Assembly (NCBI GenBank): GCA_013697705.1
Contig: JACCWJ010000021.1
Coordinates: 173,956-237,955 of the forward strand
Reading direction: 5' to 3'
Source: Gammaproteobacteria bacterium
GTDB taxonomy: Bacteria; Pseudomonadota; Gammaproteobacteria; UBA6002
Length of the DNA: 64,000 nucleotides
Shown here: piece by piece, positions 10,508 to 19,062 of the stretch
How positions within the stretch are numbered: position 1 is the first letter of the stretch
How the letters are laid out: each line of letters starts with the position of its first letter
The notes under the pieces: model-generated
Databases searched by the model: none
What the model saw: the letters and a program-made list of their open reading frames with translations, nothing else
Told to the model about the DNA's origin: nothing
Made by a program: the position numbers and the translations under genes

Positions 10508-10596
10508 GTAGCCTGGATGTAGCGAAGCGGAATCCGGGGATTTTTAAGAACGCAAGAATTAACGACCCGGATTTCGCTTCGCTACATCCAGGCTAC
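10508..10596. repeat. Head-to-head pair of GTAGCCTGGATG-type palindromic repeats
   Basis: A forward copy (10508-10539, GTAGCCTGGATGTAGCGAAG and on) faces a reverse copy (10561-10596, ending in CATCCAGGCTAC) across 21 bases. The pair could fold into a long hairpin. Further copies occur near 16.9, 28.8 and 46.8 kb. It lies in the roughly 600-base gap between nrdA and pdxS. The rest of that gap (10597-10831) shows only a small CGAATATTCG palindrome near 10770 and no gene. Confidence 0.85.
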
Positions 10597-10831
10597 GGGA
10601 TTGTTTTCTTATAACACCATCAACACGAGTTTATCTGAGGTGAATCCTTGATAAATCTCATCTGGTTGTTCCTTGCGCTTAGCAGGAATTAAGGAGCTAT
10701 ATTCACGGTATGCTCATTCAAACTGTCGGGCTAATAAGGGCAAAAAGAAGCATTAAATCCTGGTACTTCGAATATTCGTAGAGTAAACTCAAACAAATTT
10801 TCCCCTAGTTTTACTGATTGGAGTGTTCGCC

Positions 10832-11722
10832 ATGCGCTTTCTCGATAATGACCAATGGAAATTAAAAGTAGGATTGGCCGAGATGATGAAGGGAGGCGTC
10901 ATTATGGACGTTACTAATCCCCAGCAAGCCATTATTGCCGAACAAGCAGGGGCTTGTGCTGTGATGGCATTGGAACGGGTTCCTTCTGATATCCGCAAAT
11001 TTGGTGGCGTTGCCCGAATGGCTTCTTCACAAATTATTGCAGATATTATGAAGGTCGTGACCATTCCCGTCATGGCTAAGGTAAGAATTGGCCATTTTGT
11101 TGAAGCCCAAATCTTACAAGCCTTAGAAGTCGATTTTATTGATGAAAGCGAAGTCCTTACGCCTGCGGATGATGAGTATCATATTGATAAACATGAGTTT
11201 AAAGTGCCATTCGTCTGTGGTTGCAGAAATTTAGGTGAAGCATTGCGTCGAATTGCGGAAGGTGCAGCGATGATTCGGACGAAGGGAGAAGCAGGTTCGG
11301 GAAATATTGTTGAAGCAGTTCGACATTTACGCACCATTATTACTGAGATGAAACAACTTACCGTCTTAGGGAATGAACAACTCGTACAAGAATCTAAGAA
11401 ATTAGGCGCGCCCCTGGAATTAGTCAGATGGGTAGCCAAAAATGGTAAGTTGCCAGTACCCAATTTTTCCGCAGGGGGTATCGCTACTCCTGCCGATGCT
11501 GCCTTAGCTAGACAGTTAGGCGCAGAAGCGGTATTTGTAGGATCCGGCATTTTTAAATCTGCAGATCCAGAAAAAAGAGCCAAAGCGATTGTTAAAGCAA
11601 CTACACATTACAATGACCCCGAAATTCTTTTGGAAGTTTCTAAAGAATTAGGAGAGGCGATGCCAGGGCTTGATATTCGCCAGCTTTCACAAGATGAGCT
11701 TTTACAAACTCGCGGTGAATAA
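10832..11722 (+). CDS. pdxS: Pyridoxal 5'-phosphate synthase, PdxS subunit
   Basis: This is the lyase subunit that joins ribulose/ribose 5-phosphate, glyceraldehyde 3-phosphate and ammonia to make PLP (DXP-independent route). It shows the family's barrel: [10 protein letters not shown], the sugar-binding lysine in [21 protein letters not shown], and the second lysine in [10 protein letters not shown], with a [15 protein letters not shown] phosphate-site stretch. The ATG at 10832 (MRFLDNDQW) has GGAG nine bases upstream; a GTG at 10823 is less likely. Length (296) is normal. It is directly followed by pdxT. Confidence 0.96.
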   Translation: MRFLDNDQWKLKVGLAEMMKGGVIMDVTNPQQAIIAEQAGACAVMALERVPSDIRKFGGVARMASSQIIADIMKVVTIPVMAKVRIGHFVEAQILQALEVDFIDESEVLTPADDEYHIDKHEFKVPFVCGCRNLGEALRRIAEGAAMIRTKGEAGSGNIVEAVRHLRTIITEMKQLTVLGNEQLVQESKKLGAPLELVRWVAKNGKLPVPNFSAGGIATPADAALARQLGAEAVFVGSGIFKSADPEKRAKAIVKATTHYNDPEILLEVSKELGEAMPGLDIRQLSQDELLQTRGE

Positions 11723-12308
11723 ATTGCGCGTCGGTATTCTGTCAGTTCAAGGTGATTTTGAAGCGCATGCAGACGTTTTGGAGCGTCTAAATGTGGCTTC
11801 AGTTTTTGTGACACATCCAAAACATCTCAGCGGAATTCAGGGACTGATTTTGCCGGGCGGTGAAAGTACTGCCATGCTTAAGTTTTTACTGGAAGAGGGT
11901 TTTATTGAAGCCATTAAAGAATTTGCACTTGCAGGACGTTGTTTGTATGGGACTTGTGCAGGCGCTATTTTGTTGGCGGATGAAGTTGTCAATCCTTCTC
12001 AGCAATCCCTGCATTTAATTGACGCCACGGTAGAGCGTAATGCGTTTGGTAGGCAAATTGCCAGCCGCATTTCAGAGGGTATTTGTTTCGATAAACCGAT
12101 GGAAATGGTCTTTATCCGGGCGCCGCGTATTGTGCGTTTAGGAAAAAAAGCGACCGCTTTTGCCTACTATGAAGGGCAGCCCGTGGGGGTTACCCAAGAT
12201 CGTTATATGATGACTACTTTTCACCCGGAATTAACTCAAGATGTTTCGGTGCATGAATTGTTTGTTGAGCTGTGTCGAAAAAGCGTCGCTGAATATCCCC
12301 CATCATAA
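11715..12308 (+). CDS. pdxT: Pyridoxal 5'-phosphate synthase glutaminase subunit PdxT
   Basis: The glutaminase partner delivers ammonia to PdxS. Motifs are [13 protein letters not shown] at the start, the PGGEST oxyanion segment, nucleophile Cys in [10 protein letters not shown] and the His/Glu pair in FHPELT. Start choice is uncertain: GTG at 11715, overlapping the pdxS stop, gives [13 protein letters not shown] at 11724 is equally compatible with family N-termini; ATG at 11694 would add an atypical extension. Its 3' end overlaps the opposing ABC ATPase gene by 73 bases. Confidence 0.93.
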   Translation: MNKLRVGILSVQGDFEAHADVLERLNVASVFVTHPKHLSGIQGLILPGGESTAMLKFLLEEGFIEAIKEFALAGRCLYGTCAGAILLADEVVNPSQQSLHLIDATVERNAFGRQIASRISEGICFDKPMEMVFIRAPRIVRLGKKATAFAYYEGQPVGVTQDRYMMTTFHPELTQDVSVHELFVELCRKSVAEYPPS

Positions 12309-12997
12309 ACACCGTCAATTAATTCCTCATTTAAGTCATCTGTAGCGCAGACTCTGAGGGAGCCGTCGTTCAAAAATAAAATAAAACGATTACAAAACCG
12401 TTTCATATAACTTAAGTTGTGCCCACTCATAATCACTGCTGCACCTCCGTGACAAAGTTGCTGAAATTTTCGCATTACCAGTTGTTGATAGTAGGGGTCA
12501 AGATGATTGGCAGGTTCATCTAATAAGTAGATGCTAGGTCTCTGGAATAAAATACGGGCAATGCTGACCCGACGTTGTTCACCGCCCGATAATTGTAAAA
12601 GAGTGCGTGCCCTGTATTCGTGAAGATTTAATAACGTCATTATTTCTGTGATATGAGAATGATCATGGATGGACGCTTTATGAGCGTAACCTCCACACTT
12701 AATAGAATCGAAAACGTGAATGGGCAGTGCATAATTTTCTTCTTGAAGTAACAGCCCCATTCTTCTAGCCAGTTGTTTACGTGAGATGTCAGCCAAGGGT
12801 GTATTTTCAATAATAATCTCCCCTTCTTGAGGTTCCATTAATCCTGCCAACGTATGTAACAAAGAAGTTTTTCCGCTGCCATTTGCGCCGAGTAGACCTA
12901 CAAAATCGCCGCGCTGAAGTGAGAGAGAGAAATGGCTACAAAGTGTTTTCTTTGCGCGCATAACCATTACGTTTTTCACATCTAGCATTTTAGTCAT
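12236..12997 (-). CDS. ABC importer ATP-binding protein (BtuD/FecE-like)
   Basis: The 253-residue ATPase has Walker A GANGSGKTS, Q-loop LLLQEENYALP, signature LSGGEQRR, Walker B IYLLDEPANHLD and an H-loop histidine (SGHN). It powers the adjacent FecCD/BtuC permease. The ATG at 12997 overlaps the permease stop, giving MTKMLDVKN; a longer frame upstream lies within the permease gene. Substrate is probably cobalamin, heme or an iron chelate, and cannot be fixed because no binding protein gene is present. Confidence 0.88.
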   Translation of the reverse strand: MTKMLDVKNVMVMRAKKTLCSHFSLSLQRGDFVGLLGANGSGKTSLLHTLAGLMEPQEGEIIIENTPLADISRKQLARRMGLLLQEENYALPIHVFDSIKCGGYAHKASIHDHSHITEIMTLLNLHEYRARTLLQLSGGEQRRVSIARILFQRPSIYLLDEPANHLDPYYQQLVMRKFQQLCHGGAAVIMSGHNLSYMKRFCNRFILFLNDGSLRVCATDDLNEELIDGVYDGGYSATLFRHSSTNNSCTETS

Positions 12998-13967
12998 TAC
13001 CTTTCCGAGAAAGGTAGATGAAGAGTGGGATGCCAAGAAGGGTAGTAAATAATCCAATGGGTAGCTGTTCTGGAGCAATAGCAATACGCGAAATAATATC
13101 TGCAGCGAGTAGCAGGCAGCCGCCGAGCAGGAGGTTGCAAAGTGGGAATAAATAATGATGGCTATTAATAAGTTTGCGTGTCATATGAGGGACTATTAAA
13201 CCTATAAAGCCAATAGTCCCGCCCATACTCACTGCTGCAGCGGTAAGTAGGGAGCTTATCACGATCAACTTAATGTGTAATTTTTTTACTTCTACACCGA
13301 GTGTTTTAGCCATCAAAGCCCCGTGATTCAAGACATTAATTTCTTTTTGAAGTACGATACTTGCGATGACGGCGATGCCCAGGCTGATTATAGAAAATAG
13401 GGGAAAAGATTGGCTATCCACATCTCCAAATAGCCAAAACAAAATAGGACGTGTTTGATTGGTAGGGGAGAGGATAAGTAATAAGCTGAGTAATGCTCCC
13501 CACCCAGCGGCCAACACCATACCAACTAGGGGCATGCGCCCGTTCATTTGGGAAATCCAATTCCCCGAGGCTAATAAAAGTATGCCAATGGCTATTATGC
13601 TTCCGGCAAAACTGCAGCCGACGAGCCAGATTCCCTCTAATCCTGCTATCAATCCTAGTAACGTAAAAACCGCGGCGCCCCCTGAGCTGCCAAGGGTGTA
13701 GGGATCAGCAAGTGGATTAGAAAGCATTACTTGCATTAAATAACCGGAAAAAGCTAATAAGCAGCCAATAACAAATGCATTTAATGCATGGGGAAGGCGA
13801 AGATCGAATAAAATAAAGTGCTGTAGAGACGTCCCATGGCCACCCGCAGTCGCTATTAAATCATGAAATGTAATAGGGGTGTCCCCTAAAAAAATAGAAA
13901 TTAGTAGACTTAGAAAGCTTAAGCTTATGAGACAAAAAAATTTAAAAACATTAGTGCGGATAACCAC
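12990..13967 (-). CDS. ABC importer permease, BtuC/FecCD family
   Basis: A 325-residue very hydrophobic protein with about ten membrane spans. Family landmarks are LRLPHALNAFVIGCLLAFSG, NPLADPYTLGSSGGA near the N-terminus, and the cytoplasmic coupling region GFIGLIVPHMTRKL. It forms the inner-membrane channel of a type II importer for vitamin B12, heme or ferric siderophores. The predicted start is GTG at 13967; no better ATG is seen. It is first in a two-gene operon with the ATPase. No periplasmic binding protein or TonB-dependent receptor is nearby. Confidence 0.9.
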   Translation of the reverse strand: MVIRTNVFKFFCLISLSFLSLLISIFLGDTPITFHDLIATAGGHGTSLQHFILFDLRLPHALNAFVIGCLLAFSGYLMQVMLSNPLADPYTLGSSGGAAVFTLLGLIAGLEGIWLVGCSFAGSIIAIGILLLASGNWISQMNGRMPLVGMVLAAGWGALLSLLLILSPTNQTRPILFWLFGDVDSQSFPLFSIISLGIAVIASIVLQKEINVLNHGALMAKTLGVEVKKLHIKLIVISSLLTAAAVSMGGTIGFIGLIVPHMTRKLINSHHYLFPLCNLLLGGCLLLAADIISRIAIAPEQLPIGLFTTLLGIPLFIYLSRKGND

Positions 13968-14073
13968 GAACGTACAGCCTATTATCGTTGGCCGAAAGTC
14001 TAACAGATACTTTTACATTTGCTAGCTTTGTGGAACAATGTTATCGAGGTGGGTATGGAGAAAAGTAAGAGCA

Positions 14074-14559
14074 ATGATTGATGAAAAAGGTTACCGATTC
14101 AATGTAGGAATTATACTTGCGAACCAGGAAGATCAGCTTTTTTGGGCCCGTCGTATTGGGCAACCTAATGCCTGGCAATTTCCTCAAGGGGGTATTTCTG
14201 AGAATGAAACCCTGGAAGAAGCAATGTATCGTGAACTTAAAGAAGAGTTAGGCCTTAATCCCGCTGATGTGAAAATTCTTGCCATGAGTGACCGTTGGCT
14301 TTATTACCATCTACCCAAAAATTACCGGCGATATCATTCAAAACCTTTATGCATTGGTCAAAAACAGAAGTGGTTTTTGTTGAGATTTATCGGCAAAGAA
14401 GAGCATATTTGTTTTACCTTAACCGATTCCCCGGAATTTGATCGTTGGAACTGGGTAGATTATTGGCATCCAGTGGATCATGTCATCGCCTTTAAAAGAC
14501 TCGTCTATAAAGCGGCGCTCAAGGAGTTTGAATCCTTATTATTTAAGAAGCTAGAGTAA
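14074..14559 (+). CDS. rppH: RNA pyrophosphohydrolase (Nudix)
   Basis: The protein (161 residues from the ATG at 14074, [12 protein letters not shown]) carries a full Nudix box, [20 protein letters not shown], and the family-typical NAWQFPQGG just before it. RppH removes pyrophosphate from 5'-triphosphorylated mRNA and starts RNase E-dependent decay. A longer frame begins at 14038, but the internal ATG fits RppH N-termini better. The stop overlaps the ptsP start (TAATG), the same gene order as in E. coli. Confidence 0.94.
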   Translation: MIDEKGYRFNVGIILANQEDQLFWARRIGQPNAWQFPQGGISENETLEEAMYRELKEELGLNPADVKILAMSDRWLYYHLPKNYRRYHSKPLCIGQKQKWFLLRFIGKEEHICFTLTDSPEFDRWNWVDYWHPVDHVIAFKRLVYKAALKEFESLLFKKLE

Positions 14560-16823
14560 TGCTGAAAATACTGCGGCGAATTGTACAAGAAGTTAATTCA
14601 GCTCAGAATCTAAGAGAGGCGTTAGACATCGCCACTAAACGCATAAAAGATGCGATTTCTTCTGAAGCCTGTAGTATTTTTTTAGTAGATGAGGAGCGGG
14701 GCGAGTATGTTTTGATGGCCACTGAAGGCCTCAATAAAGATTGTATTAATAAGGCCCGCTTAAAATTTGGGGAAGGACTCATTGGATTAGTAGGTGAAAG
14801 AGAAGAGCCTATTAATCTTGACGATGCGCCTACGCATCCTCGCTTTCGATATTATCCTGATATTGGCGAAGAGCATTATCACGCTTTTTTAGGCGTTCCT
14901 ATTATTCATCATCGACAATTGCTAGGGGTTCTTTTTATTCAGCAAAGAGAGCCCAGACGTTTTGATGAATCTGAAGAAGCTTTTTTGGTTACCTTATCGG
15001 TACAGCTGGCTTCCGCAATAGCCCACGCCCAAGCAGTGGGTATTCTCTGGGAACTTAACGATAGAGATATAGAGTCTAAAACATTTAGTGGTTTACCGGG
15101 TGCGCCGGGTGTTGCAATTGGTACTGCGGTGATTGTTTATCCTCTGGCGGACTTAGATGCCGTTCCGGATCGGAAAATTGCAGACATTGATGAAGAGATA
15201 AAGTTATTCAGGGAAGCCGTTGCTATCACGACGGAAGATATTCGTTCCCTCGCACAATCTCTCACCGTGAATTTACCCAAGGAAGAGCAAGGCATTTTCG
15301 ATGCATATTTGAGAATTTTGGATAGTCCCAGTTTTATCGACAAAGTTATCGCTGAAATACAACAAGGAACGTGGGCGCAGGCGGCTCTAAAGAGAGCAAT
15401 TAAACAATATGTGGTGCAGTTCGATGCAATGGACGACGCTTATTTAAAAGAACGGGGCGCGGACTTTCGAGATTTAGGACAACGGATACTTTGTCACCTA
15501 CAGTCGGGGGATCCGCAAGCGCAATTTAATTATCCCAAGCAAACAATTTTGGTGGGGGAGGAAGTCACTCCGTCTGCTTTGGCGGGAATTCCCGAAGACC
15601 AACTGGTTGGGTTGGTGTCCTCTAAAGGGTCGAATAATTCACATGTCGCCATTTTAGCTCGCGCAATGGGTATTCCAACGGTGATGGGTGTTAGTAATCT
15701 GCCGGTGGCAAAATTAGAAACTAAAGAATTAATTATTGATGGTTATTATGGGCAGGTCTATTGTTCTCCCTCTTCATCTATTCGCGAAGAATTTACACGT
15801 TTATCACGCGAGGAAAAGGAACTCGATAATGAATTGGAAGCTTTGCGTGATTTACATGCAGAAACGTTAGATGGATATAGCCTTTCAATGTTTATTAATA
15901 CAGGGCTTATCTCAGATGTCAGTCGTGCGTTGGGGGTAGGCGCTGAGGGCGTGGGTTTATACCGTACTGAAGTACCCTTTATGGTCCGAGACCGTTTTCC
16001 AAGTGAAGATGAACAACGTATTATCTATCGGCAGCTACTGCAAGCGTTTGCTCCTAGACCCGTTCTCATGCGGACCTTAGACATAGGGGGCGACAAAGAA
16101 CTGCCTTATTTTCCAGTGCAGGAAAGCAATCCATTTCTAGGGTGGCGAGGTATTCGTGTCACCCTAGACCATCCCGAAATTTTCCTAGTACAAATTCGAG
16201 CAATGCTGCGCGCGAGTCAAGGGTTAGAAAATTTGCATATTATGCTTCCTATGGTAAGCAGTATTGCTGAAGTTGAAGAGGCTCAAAGACTTATTGCCCA
16301 AGCATATTCAGAACTTATCGAGGAAGGTGAGCAAATAAGAATGCCTTCAATGGGGGTGATGGTAGAGGTTCCATCCGCAGTATATCAAGCACGTGAATTA
16401 GCCAAACGCGTCGATTTTCTGTCAGTGGGAAGCAATGATTTGATCCAGTATTTATTAGCAGTAGATCGGAATAATGTGCGGGTGGCTAATCTCTATGATG
16501 CACTCCATCCTGCAGTGCTTAAAGCGTTAATCCAGGTTGTTGAGGGCGGCCATCAAGAGGGCAAACAAGTCAGTATTTGCGGCGAAATGGCGGGCGACCC
16601 TGTGACAGTTATTTTATTGCTCGCCATGGGATTCGATACGCTCAGTATGAGTGCAGCACGCCTCCCCCGTATGAAGTGGGTGATTCGTAAATTTACAATG
16701 GCACGCGCCATTAAGTTACTGGATGAAGTGCTGGCAATGGATGACCCTATCGAAATCCGTTGTCATCTCGAACTTGCTATTGAAGAGGCTGGTTTAGGCG
16801 GACTAATTCGCGCGGGCAAGTAA
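14559..16823 (+). CDS. ptsP: Phosphoenolpyruvate-protein phosphotransferase PtsP (EI-Ntr)
   Basis: The 754-residue enzyme starts with a GAF sensor domain (about 1-160), followed by the EI N-domain with the phospho-accepting histidine in NNSHVAILARAMG. The PEP-binding barrel contains GLYRTEVPFM, DIGGDKELPY, GSNDLIQY and the active Cys in SICGEMAGD. It phosphorylates the nitrogen-related HPr (NPr) from PEP, a regulatory phosphorelay rather than sugar uptake. No sugar PTS genes are in view. It overlaps rppH by one base, as in other gammaproteobacteria. Confidence 0.95.
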   Translation: MLKILRRIVQEVNSAQNLREALDIATKRIKDAISSEACSIFLVDEERGEYVLMATEGLNKDCINKARLKFGEGLIGLVGEREEPINLDDAPTHPRFRYYPDIGEEHYHAFLGVPIIHHRQLLGVLFIQQREPRRFDESEEAFLVTLSVQLASAIAHAQAVGILWELNDRDIESKTFSGLPGAPGVAIGTAVIVYPLADLDAVPDRKIADIDEEIKLFREAVAITTEDIRSLAQSLTVNLPKEEQGIFDAYLRILDSPSFIDKVIAEIQQGTWAQAALKRAIKQYVVQFDAMDDAYLKERGADFRDLGQRILCHLQSGDPQAQFNYPKQTILVGEEVTPSALAGIPEDQLVGLVSSKGSNNSHVAILARAMGIPTVMGVSNLPVAKLETKELIIDGYYGQVYCSPSSSIREEFTRLSREEKELDNELEALRDLHAETLDGYSLSMFINTGLISDVSRALGVGAEGVGLYRTEVPFMVRDRFPSEDEQRIIYRQLLQAFAPRPVLMRTLDIGGDKELPYFPVQESNPFLGWRGIRVTLDHPEIFLVQIRAMLRASQGLENLHIMLPMVSSIAEVEEAQRLIAQAYSELIEEGEQIRMPSMGVMVEVPSAVYQARELAKRVDFLSVGSNDLIQYLLAVDRNNVRVANLYDALHPAVLKALIQVVEGGHQEGKQVSICGEMAGDPVTVILLLAMGFDTLSMSAARLPRMKWVIRKFTMARAIKLLDEVLAMDDPIEIRCHLELAIEEAGLGGLIRAGK

Positions 16824-16846
16824 ACGCTTCACCCAGTAAGATAGAT

Positions 16847-16944
16847 CAACGACCCGGATTTCGCTTCGCTGCATCCAGGCTACCTTTAGTGCGTAATTCT
16901 TTAGACCGTAGCCTGGATGCAGCAAAGCGAAATCCAGGTTGTTG
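16847..16944. repeat. Head-to-head pair of GTAGCCTGGATG-type palindromic repeats
   Basis: A reverse copy (16847-16883, ending CATCCAGGCTAC) is followed after 24 bases by a forward copy (16908-16944, GTAGCCTGGATGCAGCAAAG and on). It fills most of the ptsP-lgt gap. A short open frame starting in it (encoding SLDAAKRNPG) is a by-product of the repeat. Confidence 0.85.
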
Positions 16945-17076
16945 GCTTGTTCTTGGTTATGAGATAGAAATAGCAATTCACAATGAGCGAACAATATACG
17001 TTTATATCTGCATTAAATGGGTATGGGATCAAAATACATTACTTGATATAATGCCCCATTCATTTGGAAATTAGAT

Positions 17077-17871
17077 ATGTTGACGTACCCACAAATTGAT
17101 CCTGTCTTACTACAAATCGGCCCTCTACAAATTCATTGGTACGGGGTCATGTATCTGTTGGCTTTTGGAAGCGCCTGGTTGCTCGGACAATGGCGGGCCA
17201 GAACCCTCCCCGGTTGGTCTAAAGAAAAAGTAGGCGACTTGATATTCTACTGTGTAGTTGGAGTCGTATTAGGAGGCAGAATTGGCTATATGCTTTTCTA
17301 CTCCTTATCCAGTTTGATCACAGATCCTATTTCTGTCATTAAGGTCTGGCAGGGAGGCATGTCTTTTCATGGTGGACTAATAGGCGTGGTGATAAGTATG
17401 TGGCTTTTTGCCAAACGCAATAATAAAACTTTCTTTGAAGTTTCAGATTTTGTGGCGCCACTTGTTCCCTTAGGTATTGCCGCGGGGAGATTAGGCAATT
17501 TTATCAATGGAGAACTTTGGGGTAAGGCTACTTCCGCACCATGGGGGATGGTTATTCCCAATGTAGATAAGTTGCCGCGTCATCCCTCGCAACTTTATGA
17601 GCTGTTTTTGGAAGGGTTGGTTTTATTTGCCATGGTTTGGATTTTTTCAATGAAACCTCGACCACGTATGGCAGTATCGGGTCTTTTTGGTCTGGGATAT
17701 GGCATATTTCGATTTATTTTAGAATTTTATCGCGTTCCTGACGCACAATATGGTTATCTTGCCTGGAATTGGTTCACTATGGGGCAACTCTTATCCCTAC
17801 CCTTAATTTTCTTGGGCGGCGGTATGGTGTATTTAGCTTATAAAAGAAAAAGAGAAATAAATTATGTCTAG
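17077..17871 (+). CDS. lgt: Prolipoprotein diacylglyceryl transferase
   Basis: The 264-residue inner-membrane protein has seven predicted spans. It has the Lgt signature [13 protein letters not shown], the catalytic-region HGGLIG after WQGGMSFH, and HPSQLYE. It transfers diacylglycerol from phosphatidylglycerol to the lipobox cysteine of prelipoproteins such as MlaA encoded in this window. It overlaps the next small gene by 8 bases and is part of a likely lgt-orf-thyA transcript. Confidence 0.96.
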   Translation: MLTYPQIDPVLLQIGPLQIHWYGVMYLLAFGSAWLLGQWRARTLPGWSKEKVGDLIFYCVVGVVLGGRIGYMLFYSLSSLITDPISVIKVWQGGMSFHGGLIGVVISMWLFAKRNNKTFFEVSDFVAPLVPLGIAAGRLGNFINGELWGKATSAPWGMVIPNVDKLPRHPSQLYELFLEGLVLFAMVWIFSMKPRPRMAVSGLFGLGYGIFRFILEFYRVPDAQYGYLAWNWFTMGQLLSLPLIFLGGGMVYLAYKRKREINYV

Positions 17872-18187
17872 ATCCCTTTTATCATTGATCCTCCTGATCA
17901 TTCTTACCCTGTTAATGGTATTTTGGCAGATGATGGGTTTTTATGTGCTGCATCTTTTTTCAACCACCTATTCCTTCCTGATGCACGCGTTGCAACCTTT
18001 AGTTCCAGATCACGCTATTCGCGAGATTTTGGTTATTTTAATAGGGCCCCTGCTCTTAGCGCTGATCCCTGTTTTTATTTATTGGATTTTTAGGCGTCGT
18101 TGGTTATATGAATATATGACGGTGGTCTGGTGTATTTGGCTAGTGATGATGACAATGGTAATGATTAAACAAGGACATCACGTGTGA
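17864..18187 (+). CDS. Small inner-membrane protein of unknown function between lgt and thyA
   Basis: The 107-residue protein is almost entirely hydrophobic, with three likely membrane spans (about residues 4-27, 55-74 and 81-101) separated by a short loop and an RRR cluster that should face the cytoplasm. No family motif was recognised. Its start overlaps the end of lgt and its stop overlaps the thyA start (GTGA), so all three are probably translationally coupled. Overlap on both sides and uniform codon use argue that it is real. Confidence 0.7.
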   Translation: MSRSLLSLILLIILTLLMVFWQMMGFYVLHLFSTTYSFLMHALQPLVPDHAIREILVILIGPLLLALIPVFIYWIFRRRWLYEYMTVVWCIWLVMMTMVMIKQGHHV

Positions 18188-18978
18188 AACAGTATTTGAA
18201 CTTTTTACAACACATTCTAGATCACGGTGTTAGAAAAGAGGACAGAACAGGAACCGGTACCTTAAGCATTTTTGGTTATCAAATGCGTTTTGATTTAACC
18301 CAGGGTTTCCCCTTGTTAACCACAAAAAAAATACATCTCAAAAGTATCATTTATGAACTACTTTGGTTTTTAAATGGAGATACAAATATCAAGTATCTCA
18401 ATGAAAACAATGTCACTATCTGGAATGAATGGGCCGATGAGCATGGCAATTTAGGGCCGGTATATGGCAAACAATGGCGCTCTTGGAGGGGTGCGGATGG
18501 GCAGGTCATTGATCAAATGGCTGAGCTTATTAATCAATTAAAATTAAATCCTGATTCAAGACGTTTAATTATTAGCAGTTGGAATGTGGCGGAATTACCC
18601 AAGATGGCATTACCACCTTGTCACCTGCTGTTCCAATTTTATGTGGCAAACAATAAACTTTCTTGCCAATTAACCCAACGTTCAGCCGATGCCTTTTTAG
18701 GCGTCCCCTTTAATATTGCTTCATATGCGCTATTGACCCATATGCTTGCACAGCAATGTAATTTAGAGGTAGGGGATTTTATTTGGTCCGGAGGCGATTG
18801 CCATATTTATTTAAATCACTTAGAACAGGTTGAAACTCAACTTTCAAGAACGCCTTACGCTTTACCTACCCTTATGATTAAAAAAAAGCCAGCGTCTTTA
18901 TTTGAGTACCATTTTGAAGATTTTGAGTTTGCTGATTACCAATTCCATCCAGCTATTAAAGCTCCAGTCGCTGTTTAA
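18184..18978 (+). CDS. thyA: Thymidylate synthase
   Basis: At 264 residues it has the standard E. coli-type length. Landmarks are [12 protein letters not shown], the catalytic cysteine in [30 protein letters not shown] and the C-terminal substrate closure region ending IKAPVAV. It makes dTMP from dUMP using methylene-tetrahydrofolate. GTG is the predicted start, with AAGGA eight bases upstream. The position after lgt is conserved in gammaproteobacteria. Confidence 0.97.
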   Translation: MKQYLNFLQHILDHGVRKEDRTGTGTLSIFGYQMRFDLTQGFPLLTTKKIHLKSIIYELLWFLNGDTNIKYLNENNVTIWNEWADEHGNLGPVYGKQWRSWRGADGQVIDQMAELINQLKLNPDSRRLIISSWNVAELPKMALPPCHLLFQFYVANNKLSCQLTQRSADAFLGVPFNIASYALLTHMLAQQCNLEVGDFIWSGGDCHIYLNHLEQVETQLSRTPYALPTLMIKKKPASLFEYHFEDFEFADYQFHPAIKAPVAV

Positions 18979-19002
18979 GCCTATATAGTCAGTCTTATCT
19001 AT

Positions 19003-19031
19003 GCTCTCCCGCTGGTCGGGAGAGCTTATTT
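19003..19031. terminator. Terminator hairpin between convergent thyA and ctpA
   Basis: GCTCTCCCG (19003-19011) and CGGGAGAGC (19017-19025) form a perfect 9-bp stem with a five-base loop, followed by a T-rich stretch. It lies 25 bases after the thyA stop and 37 bases beyond the ctpA stop, so it may serve both genes. Confidence 0.8.
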
Positions 19032-19062
19032 GGATTTCTTTCTGCTAAGCTACGAGCTGTAG

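Noticed and set aside
10823..10831. GTG start for pdxS
   Set aside because: The GGAG site fits the ATG at 10832 and PdxS family N-termini better.
16889..17074. A 61-codon frame upstream of lgt
   Set aside because: Its start and SLDAAKRNPG stretch come from the dispersed repeat; the remainder has no support.
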